DNA of 64,000 bases from Halomicrobium zhouii (GTDB lineage Archaea; Halobacteriota; Halobacteria; Halobacteriales; Haloarculaceae): positions 62,001 to 126,000 of the forward strand of contig NZ_FOZK01000004.1 of assembly GCF_900114435.1 (NCBI RefSeq), read 5' to 3'. Below the pieces are notes generated by a model that did not search any database, was not told the DNA's origin, and saw only the letters and a list, made by a program, of their open reading frames with translations. This document shows positions 44,649 through 53,990 of the stretch, piece by piece; the stretch's first letter is position 1, and every line of letters starts with the position of its first letter. Both the position numbers and the translations under genes were made by a program.

Positions 44649-44773
44649 ACGTCACCTTATCCGACAAATACGTCCAGAGATACCGGTCTATTTCGGGGAC
44701 GGAGCGGTGGTTCAGGACCTCTCGAACGTGCGAGACGTCACCATATGGATCCGTCACGAATGTATTTACTCAA
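44640..44773 (-). pseudogene. Tyrosine-recombinase C-terminal fragment
   Basis: VNTFVTDPYGDVSHVREVLN and HRSVPEIDRYLWTYLSDKV match the integrase box III to tyrosine region (VxxVLxHRS...T/DRYL), without the rest of the protein. It is directly joined to the GH2 fragment, with the reading frame changing at about 44,645. Assignment rests on a short motif. Confidence 0.45.
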
Positions 44774-44782
44774 TAGTGAGTA
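44767..44782. promoter_or_regulatory. TACTCA-ATAG-TGAGTA palindrome
   Basis: Perfect 6-base arms with a 4-base spacer, next to the AT-rich taagtcttat, which sits about 30 bases before ATG 44817. It may be an operator for the small-ORF and membrane-protein transcript downstream. Confidence 0.45.
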
Positions 44783-44816
44783 AGTCTTATCTACGTCAGG
44801 GGCTCCCGCTCTAGTA

Positions 44817-44912
44817 ATGCGAATAACAGTCCCCTACGATCCCCGCGCCGCCCCCGAGTCTCGTGCCGAAATCACCGCCGTCACACCCCCAGCCGAGGTA
44901 AGCCAGCGATGA
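44817..44912 (+). CDS. Possible 31-residue leader peptide
   Basis: MRITVPYDPRAAPESRAEIT then AVTPPAEVSQR. Its stop TGA (44,910-44,912) overlaps the next start (ATGATG at 44,909), suggesting coupled translation. ATG lies 27-30 bases from a TATA-like element. Could be a real microprotein or a translational leader; there is no homology evidence. Confidence 0.3.
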   Translation: MRITVPYDPRAAPESRAEITAVTPPAEVSQR

Positions 44913-45211
44913 TGTGGCAGGATCTGGTCTTCATGGCCGGGAGTTCCCTCTCGCTGTTCTTCCTCATGCCGACGCTGCGCGACTCGATGGCCCACGTCCC
45001 CCTCGGCACGTCGCTCCCGTCGGCCACCATCGGCTTCGTCTACGGCGGGACGTTCCTCTCGCTCGGGATGACGTTCTCCGCGATCGGCGCGATGTGCACG
45101 GGCGTGATGTGGAGCGCCATCGCGACGCTCCGGTCCCCCAATCCGCTGCCGTTCTTCGACGACGAGGAGGAGTCGGCGACGCCGAAGGCCGCCGCACCGA
45201 ACGCCGACTGA
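44909..45211 (+). CDS. Small two-helix membrane protein
   Basis: 100 residues. LVFMAGSSLSLFFLMPTLRD and ATIGFVYGGTFLSLGMTFSA form membrane helices; GAMCTGVMWSAIATLRSPNP lies near the C terminus and the tail is acidic (FFDDEEESATPK). Either of two adjacent ATGs could start it. Function unknown. Confidence 0.6.
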   Translation: MMWQDLVFMAGSSLSLFFLMPTLRDSMAHVPLGTSLPSATIGFVYGGTFLSLGMTFSAIGAMCTGVMWSAIATLRSPNPLPFFDDEEESATPKAAAPNAD

Positions 45212-45399
45212 CCCCGGCAGCACCTGCCGTCACGTTTTCGCGATCTCGTCGTTCGGTCCGTCGACGTTCGTCCGGCCTGATCCGTAGCGAAGTGACTGAC
45301 GGGCGGCGGAACCTGCGGAAATTCGACGAGGCGTCGTCGAACCCCCTCGTGGAAGACGGAAACGGCGCCCGGGAACGAACGGCGACTCGGCGAGGGTCG

Positions 45400-46434
45400 T
45401 CAGTTGTTCCCGGTGAACTGGCCCTGCTCGTCGCGTTCCTGCTCCTGAGCGGAGTGCTTGCCGCCGCGTGACCGGGCCTCCTGGGTCAGGCCCTGGGTGT
45501 TCCCCTGGCCGCCCTGACTGCGCTGGTCGCTCTGCTGGCGGTACATCTGCTGCTGGCCGCCACCGCTCTGGCTCCGCTGGTTGCTGCGCTGCTGATTCTG
45601 CTGGCCGCCCTGCTGCTGACCTTGCTGCTGGCCGCCCTGCTGCCCGCCGAACTGCTGTCCCTGCTGTCGCTGCTGACCGCCCTGCTGTCGCTGTTGACCG
45701 CCGTACTGCTGCTGACTGCCTTGCTGGCCGTACTGCTGTTGTCCACCCTGGTGGCCGGTGAACTGGCCCTGCTGGTCCCGCTGCTGGGACTCGGCCGAAT
45801 GCTGGCCACCGCGGCTCTGTCCCTGGTGTCCGCCGAACTGCTGTTGACCGCCACGCTGGCTCTGCTGTCGCTGACTGCCCTGCTGCTGTCCTCCCTGGTG
45901 ACCGGTGAACTGGCCTTGCTGGTCCCGCTGCTGTGACTGCGCGGAGTGCTGACCACCGATGCTTCGGCCCTGCTGCCCGCCGAACTGCTGTCCCTGTTGG
46001 CCACCCTGCTGGCTATACTGCCGCTGACCACCCTGCTGCCGTCCCTGCTGGCCTTGCTGCTGGGGTTGCTGGCTCTGCTGCTGTTGTCCACTCTGGTGGC
46101 CGGTGAACTGGCCCTGCTGGTCCCGCTGCTGGGATTGGGCCGAATGCTGGCCACCGATGCTCCGACCCTGCTGACCGCCGAACTGCTGTCCCTGCTGTCG
46201 CTGCTGACCGCCCTGCTGTCGCTGTTCACCGCCGTACTGCTGCTGACCGCCCTGCTGCTGGGAGTGTTGGCCCTGCTGCTGTCCGCCCTGGTGGCCGGTG
46301 AACTGGCCCTGCTGGTCCCGCTGCTGGGACTGCGCGGAGTGCTGGCCACCGCGAGAACGGCCCTGTTGCTGGCCGCCCTGCTGTTGATCGTACTGTCCGC
46401 CTCGGCCCTGGTTACGCTGTTCGTGTGGACTCAT
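45400..46434 (-). CDS. Q/G-rich protein with five stress-type repeats
   Basis: 344 residues, strongly biased to Gln and Gly. Five copies of a block, best form GGQHSAQSQQRDQQGQFTG, occur at intervals; the last is GGKHSAQEQERDEQGQFTG at the very C terminus. Between them are QQG/QQY spacers. The blocks resemble KGG-type repeats of desiccation and stress proteins (GsiB/Con-10-like), but the Gln-rich spacers resemble prion-like phase-separating regions. No signal or membrane helix, so cytoplasmic. The coding frame is certain from the periodicity and from the acid-free composition in both neighbouring frames. Confidence 0.75.
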   Translation of the reverse strand: MSPHEQRNQGRGGQYDQQQGGQQQGRSRGGQHSAQSQQRDQQGQFTGHQGGQQQGQHSQQQGGQQQYGGEQRQQGGQQRQQGQQFGGQQGRSIGGQHSAQSQQRDQQGQFTGHQSGQQQQSQQPQQQGQQGRQQGGQRQYSQQGGQQGQQFGGQQGRSIGGQHSAQSQQRDQQGQFTGHQGGQQQGSQRQQSQRGGQQQFGGHQGQSRGGQHSAESQQRDQQGQFTGHQGGQQQYGQQGSQQQYGGQQRQQGGQQRQQGQQFGGQQGGQQQGQQQGGQQNQQRSNQRSQSGGGQQQMYRQQSDQRSQGGQGNTQGLTQEARSRGGKHSAQEQERDEQGQFTGNN

Positions 46435-46804
46435 TGTATCGTACCTCGTTGTCGTGCCAGCGGGAACACCGCTAGCGCGTGGGGCCGTCCACGTGTGGAC
46501 GACCCGCGTGTGACGGAATGGGTGAAGCCCAGAAATACGACCGAGACCGTTTAGTCGAGAATGATTCTATTATCGACCGCGGGTTCTGATCACTCCGATT
46601 CGAGTCCAGAAAGGCGGTCGTACTGGAACTGTCAGCGGGACGGATAGCCCCAGTACCCGGAAGAGTGGGAGAAAGACGTCGTTTCTCTCCCGAAGGAAGG
46701 CACCACTGGAACGGACAGCGCCAGCGAGGCGAAAGCCCACCCGATCACTGGAACGTGACTGCCCGACGAACGCGGCGAGGGGACGGGATCCGAGCTTCCC
46801 TGGG
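46435..46804. other. Intergenic region without gene
   Basis: 370 bases. It contains the promoter side of the Q-rich gene (minus) and the 3' side of the DUF421 gene. I see no repeat or RNA gene. Confidence 0.4.
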
Positions 46805-47335
46805 TCACTCCCAGAGCTGTTCTTCCAGTTGCTCGCCGAACGACGGCTCGTCTTCGACGGATCCGATGACGGAGAACTCGCCGCTGGATTCGAGGACGAC
46901 GGCCTCGACCTCGTCGACGGAGCCGAACTGCTTCTTGCGAACGGCGCTTTTGATCTCCGACTCCGTGACGCGCTGTTGGCGCATGGCCCTGTCGACGAAC
47001 TCGCCGCGGAAGTACAACAGGGCGGGCGGGTTCGTGACGACGCGTCTGAAGAAGGGCCACCGGATCTGGATCCAGGTGACGACGTACTGGAGCGCCACGA
47101 GGAGTCCGAAGGCCACGATGGCCTCCGAGAGCGCGACGTCCTTGGCCGTCAGCGCGCGGCCGAAGACGGAGCCGATGGCGACGGTCACGATGAAGTCGAA
47201 CGCGTTCATGCTCGAGAGCGTTCGGCTCCCCGAGAGACGGAGGAAGAGCACGAGCGCGACGTACATCGAGACGCCGACGACGACGATTCGGACGAGCGGG
47301 TTCCAGCCGGAGACGAAGAAGGTGACCTCGGTCAT
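46805..47335 (-). CDS. DUF421 (YetF/YcaP-like) membrane protein
   Basis: 176 residues from ATG 47335 (MTEVTFFVSGWNPLVRIVVV). Three membrane helices precede the conserved SGSRTLSSMNAFDFIVTVAI, GSVFGRALTAKDVALSEAIV block typical of DUF421, then a soluble C-terminal domain (LLYFRGEFVDRAMRQQRVTE). The gene overlaps the upstream channel gene by 4 bases (ATGA). The family is linked to envelope or spore membrane functions in bacteria; in archaea its role is unknown. Confidence 0.85.
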   Translation of the reverse strand: MTEVTFFVSGWNPLVRIVVVGVSMYVALVLFLRLSGSRTLSSMNAFDFIVTVAIGSVFGRALTAKDVALSEAIVAFGLLVALQYVVTWIQIRWPFFRRVVTNPPALLYFRGEFVDRAMRQQRVTESEIKSAVRKKQFGSVDEVEAVVLESSGEFSVIGSVEDEPSFGEQLEEQLWE

Positions 47336-48420
47336 GAGTCTATGGGGGGCCAGTGCCAGGCGTCGGCGGTCACGGTCGCGAGCAGTTTGCGGCGGCGGAC
47401 CGCCAGCTCGTCGAGCGCGTCGGCGAACTCGTCGTCGGAGACGGTCGGGACTCCCTCGTCGCGAAGCCGGTCGAGATCGGGGGGTGGCGGTGCCTCGTCG
47501 GCCGGGTCGATGAACGCGTTGTCGAGGGTCTCCAGGTAGTTCTGGCTCGCCGACCGCGCGTTCTCCACGAGGACGGTGTCGGGCTGGTCCTCGTCCAGAA
47601 CGCCGAACCGGAGGACCGTCATCGACTCGTCGAAGACGGCGACCGCCATCGCGGAGGCGTGCTTGGCCTGTTCGCTGTGGTAGTAGTGGAGGATCGGGTA
47701 GGACTTGTGCTGGTCTGCGAGCGTGTCGAGCCGTGAGGCGAGCGAATTGAGCGGGAGGTGAAGTCCGTCGAAGTCTTCGCCGTCCCACGCCGAGCAGACG
47801 ACCGTCTCGCTTTCCGCCCCCATCCCGGAGACGCTACTCGCGAAGGAGCGCTTGTTCGAGACGGCCCCGAGGACCGAGAGCACGTAGGAGACGCCCATCG
47901 TCACGAACAGCATACCGCTGGCGGTCGTGAGCGACGCGGCAATCTGCCAGATCCCCGCCGGGGGGTAGAAGTCGCCGTTCCCCATCGTGAACATCGTATA
48001 GGCGACGAAGAAGATCCGGCCCGACCAGGTGACGGGGACGTCGTCGCGAGCGGCCAGCAGCGCGTTCTCGCCGCCGGCGAAGACGAGCGTCCAGCCGCCC
48101 CAGATGAGGCCGACCCACGTGACGAGCGTCAGCGTCAGGATGATCGGCCCGGCGAGGCTGAGCGCCCGGGACCGCGTGTCACCGATCCGCCGGAGTCCGC
48201 GCCAGGTCCACGTCGTCAACCGCGCCGAGAGCGGGCCGGAGCCGCCGTCGACCCAGAGCGTCGTCCAGAGGATGTCGACGATGGTGACGACGAGCAACAC
48301 CAGCCCGACGACGAGATACAGCGGTCGTATCGTCTCGGCCCCCTGTAGCGGGACGAGGTCCACTGTCACCCCGGAACCGTAGGCGGCCGACGGGACGAGT
48401 CCCAGCGTGTCCGCGAACAT
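47332..48420 (-). CDS. Two-pore-helix potassium-type ion channel protein
   Basis: 362 residues from ATG 48420 (MFADTLGLVPSAAYGSGV). Membrane segments LYLVVGLVLLVVTIVDILWT, GPIILTLTLVTWVGLIWGGW and the final helix after a pore loop FTMGNGDFYPPAG, a TxGxGD-like selectivity filter. The C-terminal half is a cytoplasmic domain with long helices (LNSLASRLDTLADQHKSYPI). Filter Asn instead of Tyr/Phe makes potassium selectivity uncertain. Co-transcribed with the DUF421 gene. Confidence 0.75.
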   Translation of the reverse strand: MFADTLGLVPSAAYGSGVTVDLVPLQGAETIRPLYLVVGLVLLVVTIVDILWTTLWVDGGSGPLSARLTTWTWRGLRRIGDTRSRALSLAGPIILTLTLVTWVGLIWGGWTLVFAGGENALLAARDDVPVTWSGRIFFVAYTMFTMGNGDFYPPAGIWQIAASLTTASGMLFVTMGVSYVLSVLGAVSNKRSFASSVSGMGAESETVVCSAWDGEDFDGLHLPLNSLASRLDTLADQHKSYPILHYYHSEQAKHASAMAVAVFDESMTVLRFGVLDEDQPDTVLVENARSASQNYLETLDNAFIDPADEAPPPPDLDRLRDEGVPTVSDDEFADALDELAVRRRKLLATVTADAWHWPPIDS

Positions 48421-48733
48421 TCTCACGCGGGCGTAGGTGCTTGACGTGCAAAATGTTAGCGAAGCAACCAATACGTTCGTCGCAGGCGCGCTGCCGTCCG
48501 CGGCGCCGTCTGGGCGTACGCACTGTTGCTCGGCTACGCGCTCGTCGTCTCCGGGCACGTCGCCGACGGGGCGCAGTGACCGTCGGCGTCGAATCCACGC
48601 TCGTGGAGGCCGAAAACGCCGCGGAAGAGCTATATGGCCGCTTCCGAAATCGGAAGTCGATCATGGTCCCGACACGACACCGCCTCGCTCGCTGTCGGTT
48701 CGTCCGCGAAGCCGTGCTCGGGAGGTGGACGGG

Positions 48734-49090
48734 ATGAGGCTCCGAAACGTCGCACTCGTCGTCGCGAGTGGCCTCGCAGCGTTCCTCGCCGTCGGCGTCG
48801 CGGTGACCGAACTCCTCCGTCCGTCGATCGAGTTCTCCCTGTTCGTCGGCCTCCCAGCGGGAGTCGTCGCCGGCGTCCTCGTCTCTGCGGGCGTGTACCT
48901 CGGCCTCGGGGACGAGACGTCCACAGGGCGACGGCGCGTCGCGCTCGCCGCCGGTGCGTTCGGCGGTGTCTTCCTCGCGGTGCTCCTCGTCGCGGCGGGA
49001 CTGTTCGGACTCGGTACCCTGACGGCACTTGCGTTCGCGACGCTCTCCGGCGTCGCGGCAGCCGTCGCCACTTCCGTTCGGAGTTCGTGA
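48734..49090 (+). CDS. Small haloarchaeal membrane protein
   Basis: 118 residues, four hydrophobic segments (VALVVASGLAAFLAVGVAVT, FVGLPAGVVAGVLVSAGVYL, VALAAGAFGGVFLAVLLVAA, LTALAFATLSGVAAAVA). No charged motif of note. Conserved-looking among haloarchaea (DUF8147-like by memory, not verified). Function unknown. Confidence 0.6.
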   Translation: MRLRNVALVVASGLAAFLAVGVAVTELLRPSIEFSLFVGLPAGVVAGVLVSAGVYLGLGDETSTGRRRVALAAGAFGGVFLAVLLVAAGLFGLGTLTALAFATLSGVAAAVATSVRSS

Positions 49091-49129
49091 CCGTCCGCGG
49101 TTTGCGGCCGTGGAATGGCGATCGGGTCG

Positions 49130-49639
49130 TCACTCGGGGAGGAAGAAGTCCGACTTCGGCTGCCGTCGACTGGCCGCTCCCCTGAGCCTGGCGGACTTGG
49201 CGGGGCCGCTGTGGCGGACGATGACGACGTCGTAGGCCTCGTCGGTCGCGACGCTCCCACCGACGCTACTGATCGACGTGACGAGGCGGCCGGCGTTGTC
49301 GCTGCCGACGAACACCATCGACGCGTCTTCGCGCTTTGCGACCTTGCGGATCCGCTTCGAGATGGCGCCGGACGGCGCGTACCGGCCGACGACGAAGTGG
49401 CGGAAGTCGGCGCTCGGACACAGGTCGGACACCTGGCCGTGTATCTTCGAGACGACGGCGGACCGGTCGAACGCCTCGTCGGAGTCGATCCAGTCGCGTT
49501 CTCTCGCGTAGTCGACGTTGCCGTCCGGGATGACGGTGACCGCCACCACGGACTCGTCGAAGACGACGCCGAACTGGTCCGCGCGAAGCAGCGCCGCCTC
49601 GGAGAGTTCCGAACCGTCGAACGGGACGACGAGGGTCAT
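49130..49639 (-). CDS. Universal stress protein (UspA family)
   Basis: 169 residues from ATG 49639 (MTLVVPFDGSELSEAALLRA). The UspA fold is complete, with VPFDGSELSEAAL near the start and VFVGSDNAGRLVTS later, but the ATP-binding GxxGxxxxxxxxxG(S/T) motif is only partly kept (GSDNAG...SSVGGSVAT). The last 20 residues are basic and extend past the fold. First of five Usp genes in this region. Confidence 0.85.
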   Translation of the reverse strand: MTLVVPFDGSELSEAALLRADQFGVVFDESVVAVTVIPDGNVDYARERDWIDSDEAFDRSAVVSKIHGQVSDLCPSADFRHFVVGRYAPSGAISKRIRKVAKREDASMVFVGSDNAGRLVTSISSVGGSVATDEAYDVVIVRHSGPAKSARLRGAASRRQPKSDFFLPE

Positions 49640-49788
49640 ATCGGCTGTTTCGTCCGCCGTCCCAAATAGATACGAGTCGATCGCCGCGCCGCGAGAACGG
49701 GCTTTGCTAGATGGCGATAGCGAACGTGCCGTCGACGAGGCCTCGGTCCCCGTGACCATCAGCAAGTGACCGGCGCCCGGGCAATTAA

Positions 49789-49864
49789 CCAATTCCAAAA
49801 TAGCCTATTTCAAAATAGCCTATTTCAAAATAGCCTATTCTAGATTAGCCTATTTTGGAATTGG
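49789..49864. repeat. Tandem array bounded by perfect inverted repeat
   Basis: Perfect 15-base arms CCAATTCCAAAATAG (49,789-49,803) and CTATTTTGGAATTGG (49,850-49,864) enclose three to four tandem copies of a 15-base unit, CCTATTTCAAAATAG with its last copy diverged (CCTATTCTAGATTAG). Lies in the promoter region of the ATPase gene that starts at 49,906. The low GC is in contrast with its surroundings. Confidence 0.75.
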
Positions 49865-49905
49865 TTATTCGAAACGGCTTTCCCCCGTCGCTCCCGACGA
49901 GACGT

Positions 49906-51297
49906 ATGGAACGATTCGTGAATCGGGAAGATGAACTCTCGCGGTTACGGGAGTGCTACGGATCTGCCGACGCCGAGATGGTCGTTCTCTTCGGCCGCCG
50001 ACGTCTCGGGAAAACGGAACTCGTCCAGCACTCTCTCGCCGACCGGGAAGACGCCGTCGTCTATCAGGCCACGGAGACGACGTCACAGGTACAACTCGAC
50101 GAGTTCGTCGACGTCGCCGCCGATACGTTCCCCGGAATCACGGACATCAAACAGAACTGGGAAGCCCTCCTGGGGTATCTGGGCGACCGCGACGGTATCG
50201 TCGTCCTCGACGAGCTTCCCTACCTCATCGACGCCGACGGGAGTCTTCCGTCGGTCATCCAGCGGTTGTGGGACCAGCGATTCCAGGACACCTCGGGGAC
50301 GCTCGTGCTGGTCGGGTCGTCGATCAGCATGATGGAAGAAGCGACGCTGCTCGGAAACAGCCCCCTGTACGGCCGATTCACGGAGAAACTGGACCTCCGG
50401 CCACTCGACTTCTCCGCGGCACAGGCGTTCGTTCCGGACGACTACTCCCCCGAAGAGCGAATGTTGACGTGGGGGATCTTTGGTGGTATTCCGTACTACC
50501 TGGATGGCGTCGATTTCGATCGAGACCTCGGAACAGTCCTCACCGAAGAAGTGCTCTCACAGAAGGGCTACCTCCACAACGAACCGGAGTACGTCCTCCG
50601 GACCGAACTCAGAGAGCCGAATCGGTACTTCGCCATCCTCACCGCGATAGCTGCAGGGAAGGCGACGTCGAACGAGATCGCACAGGCGGTGGGGATCGAC
50701 GGCAAACAGATCTCGACGTACATGCAGAAGTTAGAACGGTTACGGCTCGTCGAGCGTGAGGTCCCGGTCACCGAAGAGAAAGCGAAGTCACGCCGCGGAC
50801 GCTATCGAATCCTGGATCCCCTGTTCCGCTTCTGGTTCCGCTTCGTCTACGGTACGGAAGATCGATACGAACGTCTCGGCGAGGATGCCTACGAGGCAGT
50901 CGTCGAACCGGAACTCCCGGACTTCGTGAGCCAGGAGTTCGAGCGGCTCTGTCAGGACGCGCTACCCGACCTGTACCCGGAGGAGACGTTTCTCGACATC
51001 GGGCGGTGGTGGTACAAGGAACACGAGGTCGACGTCGTCGGGTTCACGACGGGGAACACGATGGTCGTCGGCGAGTGCAAGTTCACCAGCGCTCCGCTCG
51101 ATTACAGCGCGCTCACCTCGCTCGAAGATCACGCGTCGGAAATTCGGTGGACCCCCGACGGCGGCGACGTCGATACGGAATACGCATTGTTCACCCGTAG
51201 TGGTGCAACACAGGCCGTCCGGGAAGCCGTGTCCGAGCGTGACGACCTCCGGCTGTTCGACCTGGACGACCTCACGCGACGCGGCAGGGGACGCTAG
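49906..51297 (+). CDS. Archaeal-type ATPase with DUF234 nuclease domain
   Basis: 463 residues from ATG 49906 (MERFVNREDELSRLRECYGS). Walker A LFGRRRLGKTELVQ and Walker B GIVVLDELPYLID give the STAND/archaeal ATPase; a winged helix follows (ATSNEIAQAVGIDGKQISTY). The C-terminal DUF234 part holds a PD-(D/E)XK pattern EVDVVGFTTGNTMVVGECKF (Asp, then E-C-K). Such proteins are selfish or defence-like, of unproven function. Convergent with the P-type ATPase gene: the stops are adjacent. The unusual array upstream may be its binding site. Confidence 0.85.
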   Translation: MERFVNREDELSRLRECYGSADAEMVVLFGRRRLGKTELVQHSLADREDAVVYQATETTSQVQLDEFVDVAADTFPGITDIKQNWEALLGYLGDRDGIVVLDELPYLIDADGSLPSVIQRLWDQRFQDTSGTLVLVGSSISMMEEATLLGNSPLYGRFTEKLDLRPLDFSAAQAFVPDDYSPEERMLTWGIFGGIPYYLDGVDFDRDLGTVLTEEVLSQKGYLHNEPEYVLRTELREPNRYFAILTAIAAGKATSNEIAQAVGIDGKQISTYMQKLERLRLVEREVPVTEEKAKSRRGRYRILDPLFRFWFRFVYGTEDRYERLGEDAYEAVVEPELPDFVSQEFERLCQDALPDLYPEETFLDIGRWWYKEHEVDVVGFTTGNTMVVGECKFTSAPLDYSALTSLEDHASEIRWTPDGGDVDTEYALFTRSGATQAVREAVSERDDLRLFDLDDLTRRGRGR

Positions 51298-53922
51298 TTA
51301 CCCGTTAGTTCCCCGGTTCGCCGACTGCAGACGCCGGACGCCGAGGGCGACCAACAAGTACCCCGGGAGGGCCACGGCCAGCACGGCCCCGATCAGGCTC
51401 CAGTCGGCCGGGCCGAGCGGAACCGTGCCGAAGTAGTCGGCCAGCGGCGTGTACAGGACGGCGATCTGTAACGTGATCGAGCCACCGACGGCCGTCGCGA
51501 GCCACCGGTTCGACAGCGTCGGCGTCTCGCGGAGCCAGCGGATCACGTACAGTTTCTCGAACTCGAGGAAGACGAAGCCGGTGAACACCATCGTCATCGC
51601 GTACGGCGTGACCGCCGGTGCGCCGTCGAGCGTGACGACCAGCAACGCGAGCATGACGAGCGTCGAGATGGTGCCCGTGCCACCGACGAGCGCGAGCATC
51701 CCGCGGTCGACGATGCCGCTGTCCGGATCCCGCGGCGGCCGTTCCATGACGTCGCCGCTCTCCGGGTCGGCCCCGAGCGCGAGCGCTGGCAGGCCGTCCG
51801 TGAGCAGGTTGATCCACAGCAACTGGACCGCGGGGAGGACGAGGTAGCCGAACAGGGACGCGAGGAAGACGATGGCCACCTCGGCGACGTTGGCGCTGAG
51901 CAGGTAGCCGACGAACTTCCAGACGTTGTCGAAGATGGCCCGCCCGCGCTCGACCGCCCGTTCGATGGTGGCGTAGTTGTCGTCGAGCAGGATGACGTCG
52001 CTGGCCTGCTTGGCGACGTCGGTCCCCCGGATTCCCATCGCCACGCCGACGTCGGCGTTCTTCAGCGCCGGCGCGTCGTTGACGCCGTCGCCCGTCATCG
52101 CGACGACGTGGCCGCTGGCCTGGAGCGCCCGGAGGATCCGGACCTTGTGTTCCGGCGACGTGCGTGCGAACACGTCGACCGACTCGACGCGCTCCCGGAG
52201 TGTCTCGTCGTACATCGCCGCCACCTCGCCGCCCTCGAGCGCGGACGTTCCCAGACCGAGGGACTCGCCGATGGCGGCGGCGGTCCGGGCGTTGTCGCCG
52301 GTCACCATCTTCACGTCGATGCCGGCGCGCTTCGTCGCGGCGATGGCGTCGGCCACCTCCTCCCGGGCCGGGTCGATCATCCCTACGAGACCGAGGAACG
52401 TCAGGTCCGGGTCGACGGCGTCTTCGCCGAGGGTCGTGGGGTCGTCAGTAGTCGCCACGGCGAGCACGCGGAGCGCGTCGTCGCCGAAGGCCTCGACCTG
52501 CTCGCGGATCCGGTCGGCGCGCTCCTCGGTCAGGTCGGCGGGACCGTCCGCAGTGAGAACCCGCGAGGCCATCCCGAGGACGACTTCCGGGGCGCCCTTG
52601 ACGTAGGCCGCGTCGCCGTGGACGGTCCCCATCCACTTGCGCTCCGACGAGAACGGAACCTCGTCGGTTCGGGGGTGCTGCTCGCGCAGTCGGTCGACGT
52701 CGTACCCGTGGTCCGCGGCGGCCGCGACCAGGGCCTGTTCGGTCGGGTCACCCTCCTCAAGCGTGGCGTCGTTGCACAGCGCGCCGGCCCGCAGGAGCAG
52801 GTCGACGCGGTCGCCATCCCTCGCGATACGGTCGTCGTCCTCGCTGATCTCCTGGTCGTCCGACGAGGCGTCCACGTCGATCACTGCGTCGTTCACCCAG
52901 AGCCGGCTGACGGCCATCCGACCCTCGGTGAGCGTCCCGGTCTTGTCCGTGCAGATGACGTCGACGGCGCCGAGCGCCTCGACGGCGGGCAACCGGCGGA
53001 TGAGCGCGTTCTCGTCGGCCATCTTGCGGACGCCCAGCGCGAGCGTCAGCGTCACCACCGCGGGCAGCCCCTCCGGGACGGCGGCGACGGCGAGCGAGAT
53101 GGCCGTGAGACCGGCCTGGATCGGCGGCGTGTCCCGGAGGAGCAACAGCGGAATGACGAGCGCCGCCAGCACCACGACGCCGATGCCCAACGTCCGCCCG
53201 AGCGCGTCGAGTTCTTCCTGGAGCGGCGTGTCGGTCTCCTCGGTACTCGCGAGTTCGCTGGCGATGGCGCCGACTTCGGTGTCCATCCCGGTCGCCGTGA
53301 CGACGACGGCGCCCGACCCCCGCGTCACGTTCGTGCCCTTGTAGGCCATCGACTCGCGCTCGGCCAGCGGTGCGTCGGTGGCGACCGGTTCGGTGGACTT
53401 CGAGACCGGTGCGCTCTCGCCGGTGAGCGCCGACTCGTCAGCCTCGAGGGAACTCACCTCGACCACGCGCCCGTCCGCGGGGACGACGTCACCCCCGGTC
53501 AGTTCGACGACGTCGCCCGGGACGAGGTCCGTCGCGTCGACGTCGACCGACCGGCCGTCGCGCCGGACCGTCGCCGTCGGCGCGGTCAGCTCTCGCAGCG
53601 AGTCGAGGCTCTCCTCGGCGCGGTAGTCCTGGACGAAACCGAACAGCCCGTTCGCGACGACGATGACGGCGATGAGCACCGCGTCGACGGTGTGGCCGGC
53701 CCACACGGAGAGGCCGGCCGCGGCGACCAGCACCCAGATGAGGACGCTGTCGAACTGGGCGACGAAGATGTCGAGCGCCGTCCGCTCGCTCCCCCTGGCC
53801 ACCTCGTTCGGGCCGTGTTCCCGGAGCCGGCGGTCGGCCTCCGCCGCCGAGAGCCCGTCCCGGTCGCTGTCGACCGACGCGAGGACGTCGTCTGCCGACT
53901 CCTCGTGCGGTGACTGAGACAC
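51298..53922 (-). CDS. P-type cation ATPase (calcium-type, P2)
   Basis: About 874 residues from GTG 53922 (encoding [18 protein letters not shown]); a longer frame to 53,964 exists. N-terminal cation-ATPase domain [19 protein letters not shown]; actuator TGES in [16 protein letters not shown]; phosphorylation DKTGT in [17 protein letters not shown] at about 325; VPEGLP in transmembrane helix 4 ([17 protein letters not shown]); hinge [17 protein letters not shown]. The VPEGLP motif indicates Ca2+-like P2 pumps; exports calcium or another divalent ion. Ten membrane helices. Confidence 0.9.
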   Translation of the reverse strand: MSQSPHEESADDVLASVDSDRDGLSAAEADRRLREHGPNEVARGSERTALDIFVAQFDSVLIWVLVAAAGLSVWAGHTVDAVLIAVIVVANGLFGFVQDYRAEESLDSLRELTAPTATVRRDGRSVDVDATDLVPGDVVELTGGDVVPADGRVVEVSSLEADESALTGESAPVSKSTEPVATDAPLAERESMAYKGTNVTRGSGAVVVTATGMDTEVGAIASELASTEETDTPLQEELDALGRTLGIGVVVLAALVIPLLLLRDTPPIQAGLTAISLAVAAVPEGLPAVVTLTLALGVRKMADENALIRRLPAVEALGAVDVICTDKTGTLTEGRMAVSRLWVNDAVIDVDASSDDQEISEDDDRIARDGDRVDLLLRAGALCNDATLEEGDPTEQALVAAAADHGYDVDRLREQHPRTDEVPFSSERKWMGTVHGDAAYVKGAPEVVLGMASRVLTADGPADLTEERADRIREQVEAFGDDALRVLAVATTDDPTTLGEDAVDPDLTFLGLVGMIDPAREEVADAIAATKRAGIDVKMVTGDNARTAAAIGESLGLGTSALEGGEVAAMYDETLRERVESVDVFARTSPEHKVRILRALQASGHVVAMTGDGVNDAPALKNADVGVAMGIRGTDVAKQASDVILLDDNYATIERAVERGRAIFDNVWKFVGYLLSANVAEVAIVFLASLFGYLVLPAVQLLWINLLTDGLPALALGADPESGDVMERPPRDPDSGIVDRGMLALVGGTGTISTLVMLALLVVTLDGAPAVTPYAMTMVFTGFVFLEFEKLYVIRWLRETPTLSNRWLATAVGGSITLQIAVLYTPLADYFGTVPLGPADWSLIGAVLAVALPGYLLVALGVRRLQSANRGTNG

Positions 53923-53990
53923 GGTGTGACTGTCTCGCCCGGGGTGTATGTAGGTTGGCCGCAACTCGGTATCGGCGGTTGCGCGGCTCG

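Noticed and set aside
46632-47060. Frame in the gap next to the DUF421 gene
   Set aside because: Shadow of the DUF421 reading frame; arginine-rich.
49789-49864. CRISPR-like array
   Set aside because: Units are tandem without spacers and bounded by inverted repeats; no cas genes.
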